Source: Mesorhizobium amorphae (GTDB lineage Bacteria; Pseudomonadota; Alphaproteobacteria; Rhizobiales; Rhizobiaceae). From it: 64,000 nucleotides of DNA. Location: assembly GCA_003240775.1 (NCBI GenBank), contig QFNI01000012.1, forward strand, positions 56,171 to 120,170. Direction: 5' to 3'. A program made the position numbers and the translations under genes. Shown in pieces: positions 47,030 to 55,082 of this stretch. The notes beneath the pieces are model-generated. The model did no database searches. It worked only from the letters and a program-made list of their open reading frames with translations, and was not told where the DNA came from. The first letter of the stretch is position 1; the number at the start of each line of letters is the position of its first letter.

Positions 47030-47935
47030 ACGGCGCCGGCATCTCCCTCGCGGCCGCAGCCCGGCAACTCGGTGGCAATGTCGCCAGCGGTGGCATTCTA
47101 TGCCCGGGCCCGAGCCACTCCCGCAAGGATCGCTCACTTTCGGTCCGCTTCGGTGCGGAGTTCCCGGACGGCTTCGCCGTGTACTCGCACGCTGGCGACG
47201 ACGCGATGCTGTGCCGAGATCACGTCCGCGCGGCGCTCGGGCTCGAAGCTTGGCGCCCATCACGGCCTGACCACGCGTCCCGCCCCGCCGTCCGTGTCGC
47301 ACCCGTGCGCCAGCATGATGACGAGGACGCCCAGCGCACCGCCCGCGCCGTGGCGCTGTGGCAGGAAGCTCGCCCCATCGAGGGCACGCCGGCCGCCGTG
47401 TATCTCGCGAGCCGCGGGTTGTCCTACGACGGCGCGGCCCTGCGCTGGCATCCTTCTTGTCCCTTCGGTCAAGGCGTGCGGCACGGCTGCATGGTCGCCC
47501 TCGTCCGCAACATTGCCACCAGCGAGCCGCAAGCGCTCCACCGCACGGCGCTCGACGAGCACGCGCGCAAGATAGCCCGCAAGGCGCTCGGCCCCATCGG
47601 CGGCGGCGTCATCAAGCTCACGCCCGACGAGGACGTGTCGCTTGCTCTCGGGGTGGCGGAAGGCATCGAGACGGCGCTTGCCCTCCAGGTGCTCGCGGCT
47701 GGCAGCGCTGACCTGCCCGTGTGGGCGGCCATCTCGGCGGGCGGCATTGAACGCTTCCCCGCCATGTCAGGGGTCGAATCCTTCTGGCTCGCGCTCGACA
47801 ACGATCCGGCCGGCGAGAAGGCCACACGCGCGCTTGCCGCCCGCGTCACGTCAGCTGGGGGAGGCCTTCATCATCCGACCGAATGCGCCAGGCGCGGACG
47901 TGGCCGATCTGATGGGAGCCCGTCGTCATGGTTGA
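47026..47935 (+). CDS. Toprim-domain primase-like protein, frameshifted near the 3' end
   Basis: A primase-helicase-type N-terminal region with GILCPGPSHSRKDRSLSV and GDDAMLCRDHV, then a helical part, and a Toprim domain with GVAEGIETALALQVL and ALDNDPAGEKATRAL. Codon pattern and residues continue sensibly to RVTSAGG. At a five-G run (47857-47861) the sensible frame changes: the other frame reads EAFIIRPNAPGADVADLMG and stops at 47935, overlapping the RepA start by 8 bases. In the uninterrupted frame the ORF runs to 48132 as nonsense. A one-base insertion, a read error or a frameshift signal would explain it. About 302 residues if corrected. Confidence 0.75.
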
Positions 47936-49133
47936 GTTTAACCAAGACCCCAACGGCTTCACCGTGGAGCATCACACGCCCGCCAATGCCAGCCAGTATG
48001 CAGGCCCGCAGCCTTTCGTTCCCTTGCAGGATGCCGACCACGAAGCGCCGCCCAAGCCGCTCGACGTCAACAATCCGGCCGACCTCGATGGCAAGCCTGT
48101 GCCCCCTCGTCGGTGGATCGTTCCGGGCGTGATCCCCGAGGGTGTCCCGACCCTGCTTGCGGGGGACTCTGGTATCGGCAAGACCCTCCTCGCCCTCCAG
48201 CTTTGCGCTTCCGTCTCCAGCACCGGCTTGTGGCTGGGGTATGAGACGAAGCGCGGCGGTGCCCTCTTGTTCACTGCCGAGGACGACGACGACGAGCTGC
48301 ATCGCCGCCTTGATGACGTGGCGAGCAACCTGGGCGTGAGCCTCGCCGACCTTGGCGAAGGCGGCTTGCGGGTGCGCTCCCTAGTCGACGACGAATCCAC
48401 TCTTGCCTTCCCGATGGACAAAAGGGGCGCGGTCGTCCCCACGCCGTTGTGGTTGAGGATCGAGATGACGATTGCCGAGCTGAGGCCGGTCCTCGTCGTA
48501 ATTGACCCTCTCTCGAATATCTTCGCCAGCAACGAGAACGATCGTGTCGAGTGCCAACGCTTCGTCAACATCTTCAAGCGCGCCTGCCGCAAGTATGGCT
48601 GCACGATCATCCTGACCGCCCATCCCAGCCGTGCGGGTCTGGCGAACGGCACGGGCGAGTCCGGATCGACGGGCTGGAAGGCCGCTGTGCGAAGCTTCAT
48701 CTACATGCGCTATCCAAAAGGCGACAAGGAGACGATCGACCCCGACCAGCGCGTGCTCGAGCACATGAAGGGCAACTACAGTGCAAAGGGGAGCGAGCAG
48801 GTCATCCGCTGGCAACGCGGCGCCTTCACCGTTGGGCCGAAGACTGAGGAGGCCACCTTCGGCGCGCCCACCAAGGCCGAGCGGGTGCTGCTGGAGATGC
48901 TGGCGTCCTACACTGCGAACGGGCGTCACGTCAGCGCCCAGCCGTCAGCCAACTACCTGCCCACCGTGTTCTCAAAAGACGCCCGCGCGTTTGGTGTCAC
49001 CATGTCGGCGTTTCGCGATGCGATGAACCGCCTGTTCGAGAGGCAAGAGATCACGACTGACGTGTATGGCCCGCGCTCGAAAGAGCGGCGCTGCGTCATC
49101 GTCTCACCCGACGCCGGTAAGGGGCGTGCGTGA
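47928..49133 (+). CDS. RepA-type AAA ATPase (replicative helicase-like)
   Basis: A 401-residue RecA-fold ATPase. Walker A is LAGDSGIGKTLLALQL (about residues 77-92), GGALLFTAEDDDDELHRRL follows, Walker B is VLVVIDPLSNIF, and the C-terminal third is a winged-helix-like region. It matches the RepA/AAA_25 helicases of plasmids such as RSF1010 and of rhizobial prophages. With the Toprim gene and the iterons just after it, it forms a compact replication module. Confidence 0.85.
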   Translation: MVEFNQDPNGFTVEHHTPANASQYAGPQPFVPLQDADHEAPPKPLDVNNPADLDGKPVPPRRWIVPGVIPEGVPTLLAGDSGIGKTLLALQLCASVSSTGLWLGYETKRGGALLFTAEDDDDELHRRLDDVASNLGVSLADLGEGGLRVRSLVDDESTLAFPMDKRGAVVPTPLWLRIEMTIAELRPVLVVIDPLSNIFASNENDRVECQRFVNIFKRACRKYGCTIILTAHPSRAGLANGTGESGSTGWKAAVRSFIYMRYPKGDKETIDPDQRVLEHMKGNYSAKGSEQVIRWQRGAFTVGPKTEEATFGAPTKAERVLLEMLASYTANGRHVSAQPSANYLPTVFSKDARAFGVTMSAFRDAMNRLFERQEITTDVYGPRSKERRCVIVSPDAGKGRA

Positions 49134-49136
49134 TGT

Positions 49137-49254
49137 TTCCAGCCCCCTTCCAGCCGCCTTCCAGCCCCCCCCTTCCAACCCCCTTCCAACCTGTTCCAGC
49201 CCCCTTCCAGCCTGGGGCGCACACTCCCCCACACCCCCTTGCGCTGTGCGCCCC
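49137..49254. repeat. Iteron array and inverted repeat, candidate replication origin
   Basis: Seven copies of TTCCARCC begin at 49137, 49148, 49159, 49173, 49184, 49194 and 49205, mostly 11 bases apart (one helical turn). They are followed by a perfect 10-bp inverted repeat GGGGCGCACA (49214-49223) with TGTGCGCCCC (49245-49254). The block begins four bases after the RepA-type gene, where iteron origins are common. Confidence 0.6.
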
Positions 49255-49594
49255 CCTTTTAGGGGGTGCCGCGCGCTGAGGGTTGAGTGCCTAACCTGCA
49301 CAACCACGCCCGACCTACCCCCGTGCAGTCGGGCAGAATGGTGTTGGGTGAGGTGGAGGGTGGTGTTCGATACGGCCGCGGACCCCTTCCGCCAGAAATC
49401 CGCTCGGCACGAGCGGACCGAAAGCCGTGCGTCAGCAAGAACCGTTCAATCAGAACGACCGGCTCGGTACCGGTAGCTCTAGAATGAGAAAGGTCAGATA
49501 AAACAGTGGATTGTATGCGGATTGGCCTTGTCATACTCTCGTTCAGGGCAACGCCTGGGCTACAATCAGCGACGTTGCAGCTCTGAGAACTGAA
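49255..49594. other. Intergenic stretch after the iterons
   Basis: About 340 bases between the inverted repeat and the next gene. I see no gene with a ribosome site and no RNA family. ORFs here on both strands are proline/arginine-rich translations of the GC-rich repeats. It probably carries the promoter for the downstream run of genes. Confidence 0.4.
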
Positions 49595-50149
49595 ATGGCC
49601 GTCCGTCACGACGCATCACCGATGGCACTAGCGAAGGCCCGCCAGCACATGGCGACCAAACCCTCGAAGAAAGCGATCGGCCTCACGCCGCGGGTGAAGC
49701 AGGCGATCGAGGCGCTCGTCTGGGGCTTCGATGGCATGTGCCCTGACACCGTGATCACGATGGAAGTGGCGGCCAAGCACGCCAACATCTCGCCTCGCTC
49801 TCTTCGCGCCGCCTGGCAGAAGCCCAGCGTCCAGGCTTTCCATCAGCAGCAGGTGAGGGCGCTTCGGACGGGGCAGGGGGCTCAGAACGTCCGCACCCTC
49901 ATGGAAATCCGGGACGACCCGTCGCTGAAAGGGAACGCAGCCGGGGCCCGAGCTCGGGTCGCGGCCGTCACTGCCCTCGAGACCGATCCGGACGCGCGCA
50001 ATGGCGTGGAGGTGAACGTCAACACCTCCGTGAATGTGGCCATGGAGACGGCCGGTTACGTGATCCGCCTGCCAGCGCGAGAGGCGCCGCACGCGCCAGA
50101 GCGCGAACCCTTCACGATCGAGCACGAGGCGGCCAACCATGACGCATGA
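49595..50149 (+). CDS. Possible small-terminase-like helix-turn-helix protein
   Basis: About 184 residues (start uncertain: ATG 49595, 49622 or 49649, the last with GAAGG upstream). An N-terminal helix-turn-helix-like region (TPRVKQAIEALVW; VAAKHANISPRSLRAAWQKPSV) is followed by helices with RTLMEIRDDPSL and RVAAVTALETDP. This resembles small-terminase-like proteins of rhizobial prophages, which recognise packaging DNA. The next gene overlaps its end. No large terminase follows, which is unusual if the call is right. Confidence 0.45.
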   Translation: MAVRHDASPMALAKARQHMATKPSKKAIGLTPRVKQAIEALVWGFDGMCPDTVITMEVAAKHANISPRSLRAAWQKPSVQAFHQQQVRALRTGQGAQNVRTLMEIRDDPSLKGNAAGARARVAAVTALETDPDARNGVEVNVNTSVNVAMETAGYVIRLPAREAPHAPEREPFTIEHEAANHDA

Positions 50150-50753
50150 CAGCCGGGTCATCCCCTTCCGCCACCCAGTCCAGCCGGTAGGGGCGGAGCG
50201 AGCTGCACCCCCCACCCCCGAAACGTGGGCGGGCTCGCGCGAGGAGGGCCGGGGGGAAAATCCCGCGCGCTTTCCCAGCATGGTGCCCTGCGCAGTGTGT
50301 AGCCCCTCTGTAGAACACCCGGACCAGAATTTTTCACTCCGTCCGGAAACTCCGATGGATGCGCGCCGCCCTGGTTGCCCTGCCTGCCGCGCAGCGATTG
50401 CCGGACAGGCCGCCGAACTGATGCGGATGGCGCGCGCTGGTGTTGTCTGTACAGCGGCCCATCAGTCGCAGCTCGATGGCCTGATGGAGGCTCGGGTCGG
50501 GCTTGTTCGAGATACGTCATCGGCTGCGGAGATAGCCGCGCTCTGGCGCGATGTCCGTTTCTGGCAGATGTCGAGCATCGAGCAGGTCGCCGTCGGCATC
50601 ATGGAGGCCTCGCTGCCCACGGTAGGTGAGGCGGAGGCGCTCGGCCGGCTTGAGGACTATCTCGGCGAAGTGGAGATCACTCCGATTGAGCGCCGCGACC
50701 TGCGCCTGTTCGTGTGGGAGCAGACCGTGTGGAGGGATCATGTCGAGCACTGA
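50139..50753 (+). CDS. Unknown island protein
   Basis: Up to 204 residues from ATG 50139; a shorter form from ATG 50355 (131 residues) is possible. The first 70 residues are proline/arginine-rich and probably disordered; from residue 73 the protein is ordered, with a CPACRAA pair and a helical acidic domain (VGEAEALGRLEDYLGEVEI). A CxxC zinc knuckle is possible. No family recognised. It overlaps both neighbours, so the run from 49595 to 51117 is one operon. Confidence 0.55.
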   Translation: MTHDSRVIPFRHPVQPVGAERAAPPTPETWAGSREEGRGENPARFPSMVPCAVCSPSVEHPDQNFSLRPETPMDARRPGCPACRAAIAGQAAELMRMARAGVVCTAAHQSQLDGLMEARVGLVRDTSSAAEIAALWRDVRFWQMSSIEQVAVGIMEASLPTVGEAEALGRLEDYLGEVEITPIERRDLRLFVWEQTVWRDHVEH

Positions 50754-51117
50754 TCGAAGCCCGGCGTTGGACGAGCGGCTCGCTGACCTTCTGTGGCGCG
50801 TCCGCGCAGGCGAAGGATCGACTGACGATCTGACGCTCGGACTGGAAGCGTTGCGCTCCTCGGCAGACTGGGCAGCGTGCGTGCGACCTGAGGAGCGTGA
50901 CGAAGCTTTCCGTTCGCTGAAGCGGGCGATGGTGGATGCGGCCGGCTTCGGCTCCCTCGACCGCGAACACTGGCTTGGCGAAGAGGACGCGCTGGAGATC
51001 AGCGAGAACTACTTGCGCCAGCACGATCTCGGGCTGTCGGGTCTGGATCTGGCGCTGCACCGGGCGGCGATGCGCGCGCATGTGCGCCGCCTGCTCGCAA
51101 CCGATCGAGGGGAATGA
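50740..51117 (+). CDS. Unknown island protein
   Basis: A 125-residue soluble acidic helical protein from ATG 50740 (GGAGGG just upstream). Patterns such as LADLLWRVRAGEG and LTLGLEALRSSADW, and a C-terminal basic helix, give no family. It overlaps the gene before it by 14 bases and ends two bases before the ATG of the giant SLT-domain gene. It could be a chaperone or adaptor for the giant proteins; this is inferred from position alone. Confidence 0.6.
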   Translation: MSSTDRSPALDERLADLLWRVRAGEGSTDDLTLGLEALRSSADWAACVRPEERDEAFRSLKRAMVDAAGFGSLDREHWLGEEDALEISENYLRQHDLGLSGLDLALHRAAMRAHVRRLLATDRGE

Positions 51118-51119
51118 CG

Positions 51120-54100
51120 ATGGCTCGCCTTCCGCAAATCTCCAACCAGCCTGTTCTTACGCAGGCGCCGCAGTCGTCACTCTCGGCACGCGACATTGCG
51201 AGCCCTTTGCTCGCCGTGGCCGATGCCTTCGGCGAGATCGGCACGGTGATGCAGCGTGACGCGATGGAGGATGCGCAGACGCAGGGCCGCAACGCGGTGA
51301 CGCGGGCGGAAGACGGCACGTTGCAGGTCGCGAAGAACCCGTTCACCGGCCGCGCGGCCGACGTGTGGGAGCGCGAGAAGTCGGTCGCGATGGCGGCTCG
51401 GCAGCAGTCCGACCTTCGCCGCGACGTGACGGAGTTCGCTCGAACGGCGAATGGGAACGTTGCGAACTTCGACGCCTCAATTAAGGGCTACCTCGGCAAG
51501 TTCCTGAAGGGAGTTCCCCAAAACGTGCGCGGCGCCTTCGAGGCCGACGCGGAAGACGTGATCGGGCAGCAGCGGGTTGGGCTCATCAACGCAGATCGGT
51601 CCCGCCAATCGAAGATCAACGCCGGCTACATCGGCGCCAGGAAGGTCGAACTCACCGACGAAATCATGGTGCTTGCGCGCCAAGGGGGCACCGGCACACG
51701 CGAGTTCCAGAAAGCGATGGGCGACCTTCGCACGCTGAACACGGAGCTGACCAACAACCCCGACTTCGCCTTCGGCCAGGGCGAGGCTGACATCGAGTTG
51801 CGCGGGCTTGCGAGCCGGGCAGAGGGCGAGGCCGTCGTCGGGAACATCGACCGAATTCTGGAGAAGGGCGGCGTTCCTGCCGCCATGCGCGCCGTCAAGG
51901 AGTTCGAGGCCGATACCGACTCCGCCCTCTCGCTTGCGGAGCGGAAGCAATATGCAGGCATGATGGGGGACCGGATCAAGGCGTTCGGTGTCCAAAATGA
52001 CGCTCTTCTTCGCCCCGTCGTTGAGCAGAGCAAGGCCCTCATCAAGACGATGAAGGAGGAGGGCACGGGCTTCGACAACCCGCTTGTGGATCAGACAATC
52101 GCCACGCTCCAGGCCGGCGGCAAGGCGTCGGAAGCATGGGAACTGACCAAGGCTCGAGAGTCGTATCGTGCGATTGCCGGCCTGCGCGAGCCGAGCACGC
52201 CGTTGAGCGACGTGGTGGGTGCGGCCCGGCAGGTCTATGACCAGGCGAACGGCCGCGTGCCTGTGGTGACGGGCAACGCGGTCGCCGCGGGACGCGTCGG
52301 GCAGGCTGACGTGGCGAACGTGCAGCCCGACGTGATGAACCGCTTCCAGGTTTTTCAAGATGCGTTCGGCGCATCGGTGCCGATCATGTCGGGTTATCGG
52401 GACCCGTCGCGCAACGCGAAGGCGGGCGGAGCGAAGAAGTCCCAGCACATGCATGGCAACGCGTTGGACCTCGATGTTTCGGGGATGCCTGAGTCCGAGC
52501 GCGTTCGGCTGATCGAGGAGGCCAGCGCTGCCGGCTTCACGGGCATCGGCGTTTACGCGAACAGCATCCACATCGACACGGGCTCGCGGCGGGTGTGGGG
52601 CCCGTCTCACGGCAAAGAATCTGTGCCGGCTTGGGCGCAGGGCGCCATCGGCAAGCACCTGTCGGGCGGCCAGCAGGGTGCCATCAACCGGGCGCTGTTC
52701 ACCACGCGCGGCCTTCGCGGCGACGTGCGTTCAATTATCTCGGATGCTGCCACCCGCAACGGTGTGGATCCCTCCGTGCTCATGCGGATCGCCATGATCG
52801 AGAGCCAGGGGCGACCGGACGCGCAGAACCCCGGCTCGTCGGCGGGCGGGCTGTTCCAGCAGACCGACGGCAACGCGGCTCAGTATGGGGTGGCGAACCG
52901 CTTCGACGCGGCGCAGTCGGCCGAGGGCGCGGCCCGGTTCGCCGCCGACAACATGCGCTTCCTGCGCGGCCGGCTCGGGCGCGAGCCCACGGCGGGCGAG
53001 CTCTACCTTGCGCACCAGCAGGGACCGGGCGGCGCGCTGGAGCTTCTGGAGAACCCCGCCGCGCTCGCGTCCGACCTCGTGGGTCAGAAGGCCGTCCTGC
53101 TGAACGGCGGGCGCGCCGACATGACGGCAGCCGAGTTCGCCGGGTTGTGGACCGCAAAGATGGAGGGCACGGCGGGCATGGTCGCGCCGGTTGCGGCGGC
53201 CGCGCCTGCGATGGTCGATCCCGACGTGCTCGATGGCTACCGGGACGCAGTAACAGAGAACGTGCGCCTGACGCTCGATGGATGGGAAGATTCCTTCAAG
53301 CGCAATGAACTGCCGCCGCTCGCCGACTTCCAGAGCTTGGCCGAGGCCCTGCCGCTCGTGAACAATCCCGAGGTGAGGGGCCGCCTGACAGAGATGCTCC
53401 AGACCACGACGGCGGTGCAGGCGCTCGAAGAACAGATGCCCGACCCCGCCCAGCGCCGTGCCTATCTCGATGCGCTGAACGCCTCAATGCAGGAGCATGG
53501 GGCGACGGTCGCCGATCGACATATCCGAGACGCGCTCCAGGCGCGTTCGGACGCTCAGGACAAGGCGCTCAAGGATGACGCCTTCGCCTTCGTGAACAAG
53601 ACCGTCCCCACCGTGCGCGAGGCATGGGCGGGCGCCACCGATCCGCAGACGACGCGCACGGCGATCGAGGTGACAGCCAAGGCGCAGGCCGAGCTCGGCG
53701 TGCAGAAGCTCCGCTTGGTGCCCGCCCAGCCGGTCACGGAAGCCGTGGCCGCATTCGCCAGCACCGACGAGGCGCTGTCCATCGACGATCGCATGGCTCC
53801 GGCCGCGAGGCTCGTCATGGCAAGCGATAATCCCGTGATGCAGGGTGCAATCTTCCGGCAGCTCGTGGACGCGGGCCTGCCCGAGATGACGGAAGGCGCG
53901 TTCGAGGCTCTCGCTCGGGGCGATGCTGGCGGCGCTCGTCGCCTGTTTGAGGCCGCGACCTTCGACCCGAGCAAGATTCCTGGCAAGGCGCCTGCCACGC
54001 CTGCCGAGATCGACGAGCAGGTGCAGGCGTCCATCATGAACAAGGGCATGGTAGGCGATGTGATCTATGGCATCTCGTCGGGCACCGGTGCTGATTTTGC

Positions 54101-55082
54101 GGCGGCCGAGCGTGACGGCAAGCTGATCGCCAACGCCGCCAACCTGCGGATGCGCCGCGGCGAGCCGATCGAGGCGGCTGTGACGGGTGCAGCGCGCGAC
54201 CTTTTCGGCGATGTGCAGGTGGTCACGGGCGACCGCCGGGTGAACGTCCAGGTGACAGCGCCTGCCGATGCCGATCCGATAGTGCTGCGCGCCGGCATGG
54301 AAGCAATGCTCCCCCGAGTCCGCAGAGCGCTTGAAGACCAGGAAACCCGCATGGCCCCGTCGGCTGCGCCGCAGGGCCCGACCCCCGGTCTGATGGAACG
54401 CGGCAACATCGACCTCGCGACCCGCCCGCGCGCAAAGACGGCAGACGGTTCGACGGCAACCGTGCGATCCATGTCCTTCGAGGAGGACGGGGAGGAGGTG
54501 CTTGTGCCGACCGTCTCGCCGGATGGACAGATCCTGTCCGACGACGAGGCGCTCGACCTCTACCGCTCGACTGGGCAGCACCTTGGCAAGTTCGCCAGCG
54601 CTGACGACGCGACCGCCTACGCCGAACGTCTGCACGAGGCACAGGAGCGGTTCTACGATGCTCAGGCGATGGGCGCGGAGGCGCTACGCTCGGGCGTGCT
54701 GACCAACGCCAGCGACGCCATCATGGCGGAAGGTGTGTTCCGCAACGCAGGCGGCGGCTTTGCCTTCGTGAACCCCTACAGTGGGCTCGCCATCGCAGAT
54801 GCGAAAGGACGAGCGATCATCTTCTCGCCCGACGAGGTGCTGGCCGCGGGCCGCACGTCGCAGGGTGCAGTCGCAGCCGGCACGTTCGTCGGTCGATTGC
54901 CAGGCCCTGCAGCAGAACGACCATCACGCCCAGCTTCGCGGCCACTTTCCCAACCCGACTCTGGCTTAGGCATTCGGGATGCGCTCATGGGCGAGGAAAC
55001 CGCTCCCGTGCTCACGCCTGTCACTCCTGTCCTGCCTGAAAAATCAGGTGGATTCGAACCAACGCCTTGGGGTGCGATGTGA
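51120..55082 (+). CDS. Giant ejection-type protein with M15 peptidase and SLT transglycosylase domains
   Basis: 1320 residues. Helical residues 1-400 are followed by an M15-type zinc peptidase segment (about 420-500: SGYRDPSRN, QHMHGNALDLDVSG, NSIHIDTG) and a lytic transglycosylase SLT domain (about 535-645: DPSVLMRIAMIESQGRPDA with the catalytic Glu, SSAGGLFQQT). A second long helical part and a module near 1090-1180 (GNIDLATRPRAK; VLVPTVSPDG; GQHLGKFAS) follow; the latter is frequent in internal virion proteins. The end is GGFEPTPWGAM. Expected role: opening peptidoglycan during DNA ejection. ATG 51120 has GAGGGG seven bases upstream. No portal or tail gene is nearby. Confidence 0.78.
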   Translation: MARLPQISNQPVLTQAPQSSLSARDIASPLLAVADAFGEIGTVMQRDAMEDAQTQGRNAVTRAEDGTLQVAKNPFTGRAADVWEREKSVAMAARQQSDLRRDVTEFARTANGNVANFDASIKGYLGKFLKGVPQNVRGAFEADAEDVIGQQRVGLINADRSRQSKINAGYIGARKVELTDEIMVLARQGGTGTREFQKAMGDLRTLNTELTNNPDFAFGQGEADIELRGLASRAEGEAVVGNIDRILEKGGVPAAMRAVKEFEADTDSALSLAERKQYAGMMGDRIKAFGVQNDALLRPVVEQSKALIKTMKEEGTGFDNPLVDQTIATLQAGGKASEAWELTKARESYRAIAGLREPSTPLSDVVGAARQVYDQANGRVPVVTGNAVAAGRVGQADVANVQPDVMNRFQVFQDAFGASVPIMSGYRDPSRNAKAGGAKKSQHMHGNALDLDVSGMPESERVRLIEEASAAGFTGIGVYANSIHIDTGSRRVWGPSHGKESVPAWAQGAIGKHLSGGQQGAINRALFTTRGLRGDVRSIISDAATRNGVDPSVLMRIAMIESQGRPDAQNPGSSAGGLFQQTDGNAAQYGVANRFDAAQSAEGAARFAADNMRFLRGRLGREPTAGELYLAHQQGPGGALELLENPAALASDLVGQKAVLLNGGRADMTAAEFAGLWTAKMEGTAGMVAPVAAAAPAMVDPDVLDGYRDAVTENVRLTLDGWEDSFKRNELPPLADFQSLAEALPLVNNPEVRGRLTEMLQTTTAVQALEEQMPDPAQRRAYLDALNASMQEHGATVADRHIRDALQARSDAQDKALKDDAFAFVNKTVPTVREAWAGATDPQTTRTAIEVTAKAQAELGVQKLRLVPAQPVTEAVAAFASTDEALSIDDRMAPAARLVMASDNPVMQGAIFRQLVDAGLPEMTEGAFEALARGDAGGARRLFEAATFDPSKIPGKAPATPAEIDEQVQASIMNKGMVGDVIYGISSGTGADFAAAERDGKLIANAANLRMRRGEPIEAAVTGAARDLFGDVQVVTGDRRVNVQVTAPADADPIVLRAGMEAMLPRVRRALEDQETRMAPSAAPQGPTPGLMERGNIDLATRPRAKTADGSTATVRSMSFEEDGEEVLVPTVSPDGQILSDDEALDLYRSTGQHLGKFASADDATAYAERLHEAQERFYDAQAMGAEALRSGVLTNASDAIMAEGVFRNAGGGFAFVNPYSGLAIADAKGRAIIFSPDEVLAAGRTSQGAVAAGTFVGRLPGPAAERPSRPASRPLSQPDSGLGIRDALMGEETAPVLTPVTPVLPEKSGGFEPTPWGAM

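Noticed and set aside
48953..49234. Reading frame on the - strand rich in LEGGWK repeats
   Set aside because: It is a translation of the iteron array; it overlaps the RepA gene and has no ribosome site.
49259..49609. 116-residue - strand ORF after the iterons
   Set aside because: Runs against all neighbouring genes, proline/arginine-rich, no start signal; nothing recognisable.
55050..55065. GGATTCGAACC, a tRNA T-arm-like string, as a second attachment site
   Set aside because: It encodes the GGFEPT end of the giant protein, and the flanks do not match tRNA-Asn.
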